Source of the DNA: WHTI01 sp963756365
Lineage (GTDB): Bacteria > Actinomycetota > CADDZG01 > WHSQ01
Reading direction: 5' to 3'
Assembly (NCBI GenBank): GCA_963756365.1
Contig: CAVWNF010000003.1
Coordinates: forward strand, 1,240,001-1,304,000
DNA: 64,000 nt
How positions within the stretch are numbered: the first letter of the stretch is position 1; the number at the start of each line of letters is the position of its first letter. Of the stretch, positions 22,399-30,922 are shown piece by piece. The position numbers were made by a program, and so were the translations under genes. The notes under the pieces were generated by a model that saw nothing but the letters and a program-made list of their open reading frames with translations, did no database searches and was not told the origin of the DNA.

Positions 22399-25020
22399 AT
22401 GGACCTCGTAGAACGATTCGAGGCCACCTACGACTTTCCGTTCGATGACTTCCAGCGGCGCGCATGCCGAGCTCTGGTCGGAGGAGCGTCGGTGCTGGTG
22501 GCCGCCCCTACCGGGGCAGGAAAAACGGTGGTGGGGGAGTTCGCGGCGTGGTTCGCCCTCCACGAGGGTGGAAAGACCTTCTACACGACCCCGATCAAGG
22601 CGCTGTCGAATCAGAAGTTCGGTGATTTCTCGGGGCTCTACGGATCCGACAAGGTTGGTCTTCTCACGGGCGACAACTCACTGAACGGCGAGGCGCCGGT
22701 GGTGGTTATGACGACCGAGGTCCTCAGGAACATGATCTACGAGGACTCGCCGACGCTCCGAGGCCTCAAGTACGTGGTCCTCGATGAGGTCCACTACCTC
22801 CAGGATCGATACCGCGGAGGTGTGTGGGAGGAGATCCTGATCCACCTCCCGGTTGACGTTCAGATCGTTTCACTCTCGGCCACCGTGTCGAACGCGGAGG
22901 AGTTCGCGGAATGGCTCCAAACGCTCCGGGGCCGCACAGAGGTCATCATCGAGGAGCAGCGGCCGGTCGAGGTACGTCACTGGTATTTCGCGTCGGACGA
23001 ACTCCTGCCGATGTTCGTCCAGAAGCAGAGTGGTGTGGTGACGCCCAACCCACGTGCCTCCGCATTCGACAGGAACCGGCGCAAGGGCGGGAGCCGCCCG
23101 GGGAGGGGAGGGAAGCGACCGCGCTACCCACACCCCAAGATCCCTTACCGAACCGACGTCGTCGATCGTCTCAACTCCGAAAGCATGCTGCCGGCCATCT
23201 ACTTCATCTTCAGTAGGCGCGGCTGTGACGAAGCGGTGAAGCGATGTTTGAACGAGAACATCCGGCTGACGACTCCTGAGGAGCGCAGGCGGATCACCGA
23301 ATACGCCGACCTCCGTGCGTCCGAATTGCCCGAGGAGGAACTCGACATCCTCGGCTATCACGATTGGATCGCCGGATTGGCCAGTGGGGTGGCCGCCCAC
23401 CACGCTGGGATGATCCCGCCTTTCAAGGAAGCCGTCGAAGAACTGTTCAAGAAGGGACTCGTCAAGGTGGTCTTCGCCACCGAGACGCTCGCCCTGGGGA
23501 TCAATATGCCGGCGCGCACCGTCGTCATCGAGAGCCTGACGAAGTTCACCGGCGAGAAGCACGAGTTGATGACCCCCGGCGAGTACACGCAGTTATCGGG
23601 GCGCGCCGGACGCCGAGGCAAGGACGAACTCGGTCACTCGGTGGTGCTCTTACAGCGATTCACGCCGTTCGACACCATCAGTCGACTGGCCTCCGCTCGT
23701 ACCTACCCGCTGAAATCTTCGTTCCAGCCCTCCTACAACATGGCGGTCAACCTCATCCGCAGCTACGACAGGGCCGAGGCCGAGCACCTCGTCAACTCGT
23801 CGTTCGCTCAGTTCCAGGCGGATCGCGACGTCGTGCAACTCGAACGCAACCGGGAGCGAGACGACGCCTATCTGGCGAGCTACCGCGAGCGAGCGACGTG
23901 CGAGAAGGGTGACGTCGAGGAGTATCGAGACCTCAGCGCTGCAGTCAAGCGCGCGGGAGCGGACCACGGCGCAACTGCGGGGACCTCGTCCCGAACGATG
24001 GAGAGACTCCGGCGAGGGGACGTTTTCGAAGTCTCTGCTGGCAAGCGGGCCGGGCGCTACGTGGTGATCGAGGGATCCCATCCCGATGACCCAACCCCCA
24101 AGGTGATCGCACTCTCTGCGTCCCGCGCGATCGTGCGTCTGGGACCGACCGACATGCGGATCGCTCTACGGCTCGTCGGCGAGATGAAGGTTCCGGGATC
24201 GTTCCGTCCGAAGGACGCGAGCGCGCGCAGGAATCTGGCTCGGCGCCTGATCGACATCGAGGTAGACGAGCAACCGCTCGATGTATCGGGCCGAACCATG
24301 GTCGACGACCTGCGTGAGCAACTCGAATCTCATCCGGTCCACTCCTGTCCCGAGCGCGGCCGTCATCTCCATTTCGCGGAACGGGCCGTGCGCCTCGAGA
24401 AGGAGATACGCGGGATATCCAGGCGCATCTCACGTCGCACCGAGACGCTGGCGCGGCGCTTCGACCTCGTCGTCGAGATCCTCGAAGAGTTCGGTTACCT
24501 CGAAGGGTGGGCGCTGGGGGGTAAAGGCGAGTTGCTGACGAGCGTCTACAACGAGTCCGATCTCTTGGTGGTCGAAGCCCTCGAACAAGGGGTTCTCGAC
24601 GGCCTCGACGGACCGGAGGTGGCGGCGGTGTTCTCGAGTCTGGTCTACGAGACCAGGGGGCCCGAACCGGTCACGCCGCCGACGTGGCCCACGGACGCGG
24701 GGCGCGCCGCGTGGACGCGGCTGTTCGAGATCTACAAGGGGATCCATGACCGTGAGCGGTCGCGCGGACTCGAGCTGACGCGCGAACCCGATCCGGGATT
24801 CGCAGAGAAGGCGTATCGCTGGACCGCAGGAGCTCCCCTCGAACGGGTGCTCGATGAGGACGACGCTCCCGGGGACTTCGTCAGGTCGATCAAGCAGTTG
24901 GTAGACCTCTTGAGGCAACTGGAGCCCCTCGCAACGAGTGAGTCGCTAAGTGCGGCTATCGCCGAAGCCCACGACGGGCTCCATCGCGGAGTCGTCGCGT
25001 ACTCGTCGCTGACCGTCTGA
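22399..25020 (+). CDS. helY: Ski2/Mtr4-like superfamily 2 RNA helicase HelY
   Basis: HelY proteins are actinobacterial relatives of the Ski2 and Mtr4 exosome helicases and probably unwind RNA for decay or processing. The 873-residue enzyme has Walker A APTGAGKT (residues 36-43), the motif II box in VVLDEVHYLQD, motif III SLSATVSN, motif VI QLSGRAGRRGKDELG, a basic linker near residue 230 (KGGSRPGRGGKRPRYPHPK), and a C-terminal DSHCT-type domain. ATG 22399 fits the leaderless rule; the in-frame extension to 22291 is not needed. Its stop overlaps the start of the HAD gene (TGATG). Confidence 0.93.
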   Translation: MDLVERFEATYDFPFDDFQRRACRALVGGASVLVAAPTGAGKTVVGEFAAWFALHEGGKTFYTTPIKALSNQKFGDFSGLYGSDKVGLLTGDNSLNGEAPVVVMTTEVLRNMIYEDSPTLRGLKYVVLDEVHYLQDRYRGGVWEEILIHLPVDVQIVSLSATVSNAEEFAEWLQTLRGRTEVIIEEQRPVEVRHWYFASDELLPMFVQKQSGVVTPNPRASAFDRNRRKGGSRPGRGGKRPRYPHPKIPYRTDVVDRLNSESMLPAIYFIFSRRGCDEAVKRCLNENIRLTTPEERRRITEYADLRASELPEEELDILGYHDWIAGLASGVAAHHAGMIPPFKEAVEELFKKGLVKVVFATETLALGINMPARTVVIESLTKFTGEKHELMTPGEYTQLSGRAGRRGKDELGHSVVLLQRFTPFDTISRLASARTYPLKSSFQPSYNMAVNLIRSYDRAEAEHLVNSSFAQFQADRDVVQLERNRERDDAYLASYRERATCEKGDVEEYRDLSAAVKRAGADHGATAGTSSRTMERLRRGDVFEVSAGKRAGRYVVIEGSHPDDPTPKVIALSASRAIVRLGPTDMRIALRLVGEMKVPGSFRPKDASARRNLARRLIDIEVDEQPLDVSGRTMVDDLREQLESHPVHSCPERGRHLHFAERAVRLEKEIRGISRRISRRTETLARRFDLVVEILEEFGYLEGWALGGKGELLTSVYNESDLLVVEALEQGVLDGLDGPEVAAVFSSLVYETRGPEPVTPPTWPTDAGRAAWTRLFEIYKGIHDRERSRGLELTREPDPGFAEKAYRWTAGAPLERVLDEDDAPGDFVRSIKQLVDLLRQLEPLATSESLSAAIAEAHDGLHRGVVAYSSLTV

Positions 25021-25730
25021 TGGGTCTTGAGGGAGTCATCTTCGACTGGGGCGGCACGCTGTCCGTGTGGGCAAAGGTGGACCTTGAGGACATGTGGCGG
25101 GCCGCCGCTCGCCACATCGCTCCGGACGATCCCGAAGACCTCGTGCGCTCGCTCATCGTCATCGAGAACCGGTTCTGGCGCGGGGTCGAGGAAACGCAGA
25201 CGAGCGGGCACCTCAGCGACATCTTCGCTGCAGCGGCCCGCGAGTTGAACGTCGATGTCGCCGAAGCCGTCCTCGAAGAAGCGATCGAGCACCATCTCGA
25301 TGCCTGGACCCCTAGCATCGAGCACGACCCCGACGTCCTGCCGGTCCTCACCGAGTTGCGGGAGATGGGCTTGAAGATCGGACTCCTGTCGAACACCTTG
25401 TGGCCAGCCGCCTCTCACGACCGCTTCCTCGAACGCGACGGTCTCCTCGAGTTGTTCGATGCCCGGGTCTACACGAGCGACACGGCCCGCACTAAGCCTC
25501 ACCCAAGCGTCTTCGAGGCGACCATGCAAGCGATGGGTCTCGCCGATCCGGCCCTGGTGATGATGGTCGGAGATCGTCCCTTCGATGACATCGGCGGAGC
25601 GAAGGCTCTGGGTATGAAGGCGGTCCTGAGGCCCAACCCGGCGATCACCTCCCTCCCGGGGCCAGAGCCCGACGCCACGATCTCGTCGCTGACTGAGCTG
25701 ATCGAGGTCGTGCGAAGATTCGAGCCATGA
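25020..25730 (+). CDS. HAD superfamily hydrolase
   Basis: The 236-residue protein has the HAD nucleophile motif in VIFDWGGTLSVW; the second aspartate of the usual DxD is replaced by glycine, as happens in some haloacid dehalogenase-like members. Motif II is LLSNTLW, the lysine is in TKPHPSVFEA, and the acidic pair is in VGDRPFDDIGGA. A four-helix cap lies between residues 20 and 105. A phosphatase acting on a small metabolite is likely, substrate unknown. It overlaps helY upstream and the thiolase downstream, so it is part of a tightly coupled operon. Confidence 0.85.
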   Translation: MGLEGVIFDWGGTLSVWAKVDLEDMWRAAARHIAPDDPEDLVRSLIVIENRFWRGVEETQTSGHLSDIFAAAARELNVDVAEAVLEEAIEHHLDAWTPSIEHDPDVLPVLTELREMGLKIGLLSNTLWPAASHDRFLERDGLLELFDARVYTSDTARTKPHPSVFEATMQAMGLADPALVMMVGDRPFDDIGGAKALGMKAVLRPNPAITSLPGPEPDATISSLTELIEVVRRFEP

Positions 25731-26923
25731 ACGAAGCCTTCATCGTCGACGCGGTGCGGACCCCGATGGGGCGCTTCGGGGGCGCCTTGGCCGAGGTTCG
25801 TCCGGACGATCTCGCCGCTCACGTGATCGCGGCATTGATCGAGCGCAACGCCATCGACGGGGACCAGGTGGACGACGTCTACTGGGGAGCGGCTAACCAA
25901 GCAGGGGAGGACAACCGGAACGTTGCTCGGATGGCACTCCTTCTGGCCGGGCTCCCGGTGACCGTTCCCGGAGCGACGGTCAATCGTTTGTGTGGATCGG
26001 GCCTCGAAGCCGTCAATTCGAGCGGACGAGAGATCCGCGCGGGAGAGGCACATGTTGGGATCGCAGGGGGATCCGAATCCATGACCCGTGCACCGTTCGT
26101 CATGGCTAAGTCGTCCCACGCGTGGGACCGTTCCGCCGATGTCTACGACACGACGATCGGGTGGAGGTTCCCCAACCCTCAGATCCACGAGAGCTATGGC
26201 ACCGAGGCGATGGGGAGCACCGCCGAGAACATCGCCGAGTCCCGCGGGATCTCGCGAGCGGACCAGGATGCCTTCGCTTTCGAGAGCCACATGAAGGCAG
26301 TGGCGGCCAGAGACGACGGTCGCTTCAAGGACGAGATCGTTCCGATCGAGATCCCTCAGCGCAAGGGTGACCCCATAGTCATCGACTCGGACGAGCCTCC
26401 TCGTCCCGATACTTCGGTGGCGAAGTTGGCGAAACTCCGCGCCGCGTTCCGAGACGGCGGGAGCGTGACCGCAGGGAACTCCTCTGGGGTGAACGACGGT
26501 GCCTCAGCGGTTCTCCTCGCGTCGGCCCAGGGTCTTGAGCGCAACGGCTGGGAACCTCTCGCTCGCATCGTTGCTACCGCGGTCGCGGGGGTCGAACCAC
26601 GGGTCATGGGGATCGGACCCGTGTTCGCGACGCGCAAGGCGCTGGAGCGGGCGGGGATGACCATCGACGATCTCGATCTGATCGAGTTGAACGAGGCGTT
26701 CGCCGCACAGTCTCTTGCCTGCATACGAGATCTGGAACTGGACCCTCAGCGTGTGAACGTGAACGGAGGCGCTATCGCCCTCGGGCACCCCCTGGGGTGT
26801 TCGGGCGCTCGGATACTCACAACGCTAGTCCACGAGATGAAGAAGCGCGAGGCTCGATACGGTCTGGCCACCATGTGTATCGGTGTGGGCCAAGGGATCG
26901 CGACGATCGTGGAGCGCGTCTGA
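25727..26923 (+). CDS. acetyl-CoA acetyltransferase (thiolase)
   Basis: Thiolases condense or cleave acyl-CoA units. The 398-residue protein has the nucleophilic cysteine in VNRLCGSGLEAV (Cys89), the histidine in GGAIALGHPLGCSGAR and the second cysteine in ATMCIGVGQG, all near their usual positions. The N-terminus EAFIVDAVRTPMGRFGGALA and the sequence overall are closest to acetyl-CoA C-acetyltransferase and beta-ketoadipyl-CoA thiolases; I cannot decide between them. ATGA overlap with the HAD gene and TGATG overlap with the next gene show co-translation. Confidence 0.92.
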   Translation: MNEAFIVDAVRTPMGRFGGALAEVRPDDLAAHVIAALIERNAIDGDQVDDVYWGAANQAGEDNRNVARMALLLAGLPVTVPGATVNRLCGSGLEAVNSSGREIRAGEAHVGIAGGSESMTRAPFVMAKSSHAWDRSADVYDTTIGWRFPNPQIHESYGTEAMGSTAENIAESRGISRADQDAFAFESHMKAVAARDDGRFKDEIVPIEIPQRKGDPIVIDSDEPPRPDTSVAKLAKLRAAFRDGGSVTAGNSSGVNDGASAVLLASAQGLERNGWEPLARIVATAVAGVEPRVMGIGPVFATRKALERAGMTIDDLDLIELNEAFAAQSLACIRDLELDPQRVNVNGGAIALGHPLGCSGARILTTLVHEMKKREARYGLATMCIGVGQGIATIVERV

Positions 26924-28305
26924 TGCATGACCTCGCCGAGCTCCTAGGAGCCGACCGCGTCTCGACCGCGGAGCAGGTCCTCGGATCCCACTCCCACGAT
27001 TGGTTCCCGGGCGCTCTGCTCGATCGCAGAGCAGGCGTCGCTGCAAGAGGACCCGATGCCGTGGCCACCCCCACAACAACCGCCGAGGTCGCGACGATCC
27101 TGAGATGGGCTCAAGAAACCGAGACTCCGATCGTTCCGTTCGGTGGAGGGTCGAGCGTCGTGCGGGGGATCGAGCCGACCGGTGGGGTGGTGGTGGACCT
27201 CGTCAATCTCGACGCCATCTCGGAGGTTGACGACAAGAGCCTCCTGGTAACCGTGGGCGCGGGTGTAACGGGGCCCGCTCTGACCGAGGCGCTGGCGAGA
27301 GCGGGATACATGCTCGGTCACGAACCACAATCTCTCGCTGTTTCTACCGTCGGAGGTTGGCTCGCGACGCGCGCGTGCGGGCAGCTGTCGGCGCGCTATG
27401 GGGGGATCGAGGATCTCGTGGCGGGGATCGAGGCTGTCCTCCCCGGTGGCAAGGTTGTCCGCACCAAAGTCGCACCCAGGCGATCGACGGGCCCGGATCT
27501 GATGGGGCTATTGATCGGCTCCGAGGGCACCCTCGGGGTAGTGACGGAAGCGACCCTGCGGGTAGCACGCATCCCTGAGATCAGGAGCGATCTCTGTCGG
27601 CGCTACGAGCACATGGCCGATGGCGTGAAGGCATGTCGCTCCCTCGCCCAGTCGGAACTACGGCCCACCTTCGTCCGGCTGTACGACACCGAGGACGCGG
27701 CACTCTTCCTGCGAACCCACCCCGATGAGCCTCAGGGACCTTTGATGATCATGTCGTTCCACGGAGATGATGCCGAACACCGTAGGGATGAAGCCGAGAA
27801 GCTGTGCGGAGGGAGCAAAGGTCCCGGAGCACTCGTCGAGCACTGGTGGGAGCATCGCAACGACGCTCTCGCCGAGTTCAAGAGGGTCATGAGTGGAGAG
27901 GGTCTGCTGGGGCCGCACGGCATCGTAGACACGATCGAGGTTGCGGGAACGTGGACGGTGCTGCGCGATCTCTACCACTCGCTGAAGACCGGACTGTCCG
28001 AGGTCGCACATATGGTCGGCTGCCACCTGTCACACATCTACCCGGATGGAGCGTGCCTCTACTTCACCATGGGCTCGATGGCCGGATCGGATGAGGAGGC
28101 TCGCGCTATCGATCAGAGTTGGTGGGACATCGCGATGCGCACCACACTTGATGCAGGAGGAACCATCAGTCACCACCACGGGATCGGGCGAGCCCGGGCC
28201 GGGTGGATCGAGGAGGAGTTGGGCGAGTGGTACGAGGTACTCCGGATGGTGAAGACAGCGATGGACCCGAAAGGCATCATGAATCCAGGAGTGATGGGCT
28301 TGTGA
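26923..28305 (+). CDS. FAD-binding oxidase, alkyldihydroxyacetonephosphate synthase-like
   Basis: The 460-residue flavoenzyme has a PCMH-type FAD-binding domain with the pyrophosphate loop IVPFGGGSSVVRG, SLAVSTVGGWLATRACGQLS and LIGSEGTLGVVTEATL. The C-terminal half resembles alkylglycerone-phosphate synthase: EHWWEHRNDALAEFKRVM, CHLSHIYPDGACLYFT and the histidine cluster GGTISHHHGIGRARAGW, which in that family binds the catalytic site. It would exchange an acyl group for an alkyl group to make ether lipids; glycolate-oxidase-like activity is the alternative. It is followed, with a four-base overlap, by a lipid kinase gene. Confidence 0.82.
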   Translation: MHDLAELLGADRVSTAEQVLGSHSHDWFPGALLDRRAGVAARGPDAVATPTTTAEVATILRWAQETETPIVPFGGGSSVVRGIEPTGGVVVDLVNLDAISEVDDKSLLVTVGAGVTGPALTEALARAGYMLGHEPQSLAVSTVGGWLATRACGQLSARYGGIEDLVAGIEAVLPGGKVVRTKVAPRRSTGPDLMGLLIGSEGTLGVVTEATLRVARIPEIRSDLCRRYEHMADGVKACRSLAQSELRPTFVRLYDTEDAALFLRTHPDEPQGPLMIMSFHGDDAEHRRDEAEKLCGGSKGPGALVEHWWEHRNDALAEFKRVMSGEGLLGPHGIVDTIEVAGTWTVLRDLYHSLKTGLSEVAHMVGCHLSHIYPDGACLYFTMGSMAGSDEEARAIDQSWWDIAMRTTLDAGGTISHHHGIGRARAGWIEEELGEWYEVLRMVKTAMDPKGIMNPGVMGL

Positions 28306-29237
28306 GCGCGAGCCCCTCCAGGTCACGGTTCGGGCAGATAACCCTCATCTGCAACGCGCGTTCCGGCAACGGGGGAGTCGGCAAGGCGCTCCCGGAGGTC
28401 GAGAAGAACCTCCAGCTTCGCGAGCTCCCTTACGAGATCCTCCGCACCGAGGGCCCCGGGCATGCGACGACCCTGGCGCGTGAGGCACTCGCACGCGGGT
28501 CGCGCTTCCTCGTGGCGATGGGTGGGGACGGGACCGTCCAGGAGGTTGTGAACGGGATGATCGAGAACGACCAAGCGGTCGCCCCCGACGCTGTGCTCGG
28601 AGTCATCGCGGCGGGCACCGGGTGCGACTTCATCAAGACCTTCGGGATACCTGCCATGCCTGCACACGCCGTGGCCCACCTCGACGGCGACGAGTCGTTC
28701 CCTATCGACATCGGGAAGGTCACCTACGTGAAAGACGGCCTCGAGACGACCCGCTATTTCCCCAACATCGCAGAGGTTGGCATCGGTGCCGCGACCGTCG
28801 GGATCGCCGCCCGGTTGCCCCGATGGCTTGGCCCCACCGTGTACTTCTTCGCCTTCTGGATCTCGCTCTTCCGGCACCGGTCGGCGGAGGTTGTCGTGGA
28901 CCTCGTGGACAAGAAGTACGAGGGACCGATGAACAACATGGTCGTGGCCAATGGACAGTTCTTCGGTGGCGGGATGAAGATCGCACCGAAGGCGGCACCT
29001 ACCGACGGCCTCTTGGACATCCAGATCGAGCACGCTCGCAAACGCGAGGCAGTGGCGATCATGCCGAAGGTCTATAAAGGACAGCACGTTCCCCATCCAG
29101 ACATCCTCGAAGCCAAACGCGTGCGATGTTCGATCACCGCAGATAGACCACTGCTCGTCGAGGCGGACGGCGAGTTGCTAGGAGAAACTCCAGCGAGCTT
29201 CGAAGTCCTGAAGGACATCATCAGACTCAAGGTGTAA
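28302..29237 (+). CDS. diacylglycerol kinase family lipid kinase
   Basis: The 311-residue protein belongs to the DAGK catalytic family (YegS/LCB5-like). The nucleotide-binding motif is AMGGDGTVQEVVNGM, preceded by ICNARSGNGG and followed by IAAGTGCDFIKTFGIP. A second domain ends with ADGELLGETP, the usual C-terminal signature. It would phosphorylate a lipid or sphingoid-like alcohol at the membrane. It starts at GTG inside the stop of the ether-lipid synthase-like gene, which suggests a joint lipid pathway. Its last codons and stop are included in a 16-base direct repeat. Confidence 0.88.
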   Translation: MSASPSRSRFGQITLICNARSGNGGVGKALPEVEKNLQLRELPYEILRTEGPGHATTLAREALARGSRFLVAMGGDGTVQEVVNGMIENDQAVAPDAVLGVIAAGTGCDFIKTFGIPAMPAHAVAHLDGDESFPIDIGKVTYVKDGLETTRYFPNIAEVGIGAATVGIAARLPRWLGPTVYFFAFWISLFRHRSAEVVVDLVDKKYEGPMNNMVVANGQFFGGGMKIAPKAAPTDGLLDIQIEHARKREAVAIMPKVYKGQHVPHPDILEAKRVRCSITADRPLLVEADGELLGETPASFEVLKDIIRLKV

Positions 29238-29271
29238 GACGACTCCAGTAAGACCACTCAAGGTGTAAGAC
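29225..29271 (+). repeat. 16-base direct repeat spanning the lipid kinase stop codon
   Basis: ACTCAAGGTGTAAGAC occurs at 29225-29240 and again, identically, at 29256-29271, a period of 31 bases. The first copy contains the final codons and the TAA stop of the lipid kinase gene; the second lies just before the ribosome binding site of the next gene. Confidence 0.85.
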
Positions 29272-29282
29272 CGGAGGAAGCC

Positions 29283-30053
29283 ATGCCCGTCGCTACGAAC
29301 GGAAGCATCGAGCTCCATTACGAGGACACCGGAGCGGGGGACCCGATCGTCTTCTCTCACGGCTTCCTCCTCGATCACGAGATGTTCGACGAGCAGGTAG
29401 CGGACCTCTCGCGCGACCATCGCTGCATCACGTGGGATCAGAGAGGGCACGGCGCCACCGATGCTGCGGGTGCCTTCACGTTCTGGGATTCGGCGGACGA
29501 CCTCGTGGCCGTGATGGATGCATGCGAACTAGAGACCGCCGTCCTGGTGGGGATGTCGCAAGGAGGATTCATATCCCTGCGGGCTGCGTTGCGGGCCCCC
29601 GAAAGGGTGAAGGGCCTGTTCCTGATAGACACCCAGGCCGGCAAGGAGGACCCGAACACCGTCCCGATGTATCGGGGGATGGTCGAGATGTGGCAGACGG
29701 GGCAGACCGAGGAGCTTGCCTCCACCGTGGCAAGCATCATCATCGGCGGCGATGACACCGCCAAGTGGACAGCCAGGTGGATGGATGAACCACCCAACCG
29801 GATCTTGGAGCCGTTCGAGACGCTCCTCGGTCGAGAGGACATCCACGATCGGCTCGCCGAGATCACGCAACCGGCCGCGGTGGTGCACGGCGCTATGGAC
29901 GTGGCGATACCACTAGAGAGGGCGGAGGCACTGAGCTCGGGTCTCCCGAACGCTTCGCCCGTCCAGGTGATCGAGGGTGGGGGCCACGCGTCGAACATGA
30001 CCAATCCGGCGGAGGTGAACGAAGCGATCCGGGCGTTCTTGGCGACCCTCTAA
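29283..30053 (+). CDS. alpha/beta hydrolase
   Basis: The 256-residue soluble hydrolase has the oxyanion segment FSHGFLLDHEMFDEQV, the sequence ITWDQRGHGATDA, the nucleophile elbow LVGMSQGGFI, an acid region near GAMDVAIPLERAE and the catalytic histidine in IEGGGHASNMTNP. It resembles 3-oxoadipate enol-lactonase-like and related hydrolases; the substrate is unknown. GGAGGAAG gives a clear ribosome binding site. Its 3' end forms an inverted repeat with that of the convergent hydrolase gene. Confidence 0.85.
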   Translation: MPVATNGSIELHYEDTGAGDPIVFSHGFLLDHEMFDEQVADLSRDHRCITWDQRGHGATDAAGAFTFWDSADDLVAVMDACELETAVLVGMSQGGFISLRAALRAPERVKGLFLIDTQAGKEDPNTVPMYRGMVEMWQTGQTEELASTVASIIIGGDDTAKWTARWMDEPPNRILEPFETLLGREDIHDRLAEITQPAAVVHGAMDVAIPLERAEALSSGLPNASPVQVIEGGGHASNMTNPAEVNEAIRAFLATL

Positions 30054-30068
30054 AGGGTGGCCAAGAAC
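30035..30068. terminator. bidirectional hairpin shared by two convergent genes
   Basis: Arms 30035-30049 (GTTCTTGGCGACCCT) and 30054-30068 (AGGGTGGCCAAGAAC) pair over 15 positions with one mismatch around the loop CTAA, which holds both stop codons. The arms encode the last residues FLATL of both hydrolases. No T-run follows, as is common for GC-rich actinobacterial terminators. Confidence 0.65.
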
Positions 30069-30922
30069 CCTGCGATGTCCCTGGCCAGTCGGCTGGGGAA
30101 CTCGAGCGGTAGGAAGTGGGTCGCCCGCTCGTACTGCGAGACGGATGCGCCAGGGATCGTCTCGACGATCTGCTCGGTGAGACCTCTAGGCGTGAATGGG
30201 TCGCGCTCGGCGACGACCAGGGACGTGGGACAGCTGACGCCCGCAAGGATCTCTGGATCGTCCGCGCCGGCCACCGCCTCGTAGTTGTGAAGTAGAGCCT
30301 TCGGGTCGCACTCGGCGAGCCCCTTGAGCATGTCCACGAAGGCGGCGACATCTGCCGTTGGCGCTAGTAAACCGGATTGTCTGACGATCCCCCCAAGCTC
30401 TGGACGCCCCACGACGGCCCGGAGCGCACCACCGACGATCGTTGGGAAGTGCTTGCCGAGGCCCGCTAGTACCGGAAGAACCACGGGGATGTCGAGATGA
30501 CGTATCAGGCGCGACAGGGGATAGCCGTTCATGCCGTTGACCAGGAAAAGGCCGGAAACCCGATCGGGGTGAGCGGCCGCAAGCTCGAGAGCGATGCGCC
30601 CACCGGTACTCCACGCCAGCACTGGGGCTCGATCGATACCAGCTTCGTCCATGACGGCGATGGCATCCTCGGCGTGAGAGGCGGGATCGAAACTAGGAGT
30701 CGCCGCTGCCTGTGAGCTATGGAGTCCCCTCAGGTCCCAGGTGATCACGCGATGGGTATCGACCAGCTCCGCCAGGCTCCGGCGCCACGGAGCGAGGTTG
30801 GATCCGACCGATGGCACCAGGAGAACGGGCGTGGCTCCGGGACTCCCGAGGTCGCGAGTCGCCAGGACCGAGCCGTCGAAGGAGGTCACCGAACCCGTTG
30901 GCCGATCAGCAGGCGTCATCAT
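30050..30922 (-). CDS. alpha/beta hydrolase
   Basis: The 290-residue protein has LVPSVGSNLAPWRRSL as oxyanion region, VITWDLRGLHSS, the nucleophile elbow LAWSTGGRIALELA, an acid region VAERDPFTPRG and a histidine in YERATHFLPLEFP. It differs enough from the convergent hydrolase to be a separate family member, though both end in FLATL. ATG 30922 overlaps the glpD stop (ATGA), so it is translated with glpD; the longer in-frame extension into glpD is not needed. A lipid or ester substrate is possible from the glycerol context. Confidence 0.82.
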   Translation of the reverse strand: MMTPADRPTGSVTSFDGSVLATRDLGSPGATPVLLVPSVGSNLAPWRRSLAELVDTHRVITWDLRGLHSSQAAATPSFDPASHAEDAIAVMDEAGIDRAPVLAWSTGGRIALELAAAHPDRVSGLFLVNGMNGYPLSRLIRHLDIPVVLPVLAGLGKHFPTIVGGALRAVVGRPELGGIVRQSGLLAPTADVAAFVDMLKGLAECDPKALLHNYEAVAGADDPEILAGVSCPTSLVVAERDPFTPRGLTEQIVETIPGASVSQYERATHFLPLEFPSRLARDIAGFLATL

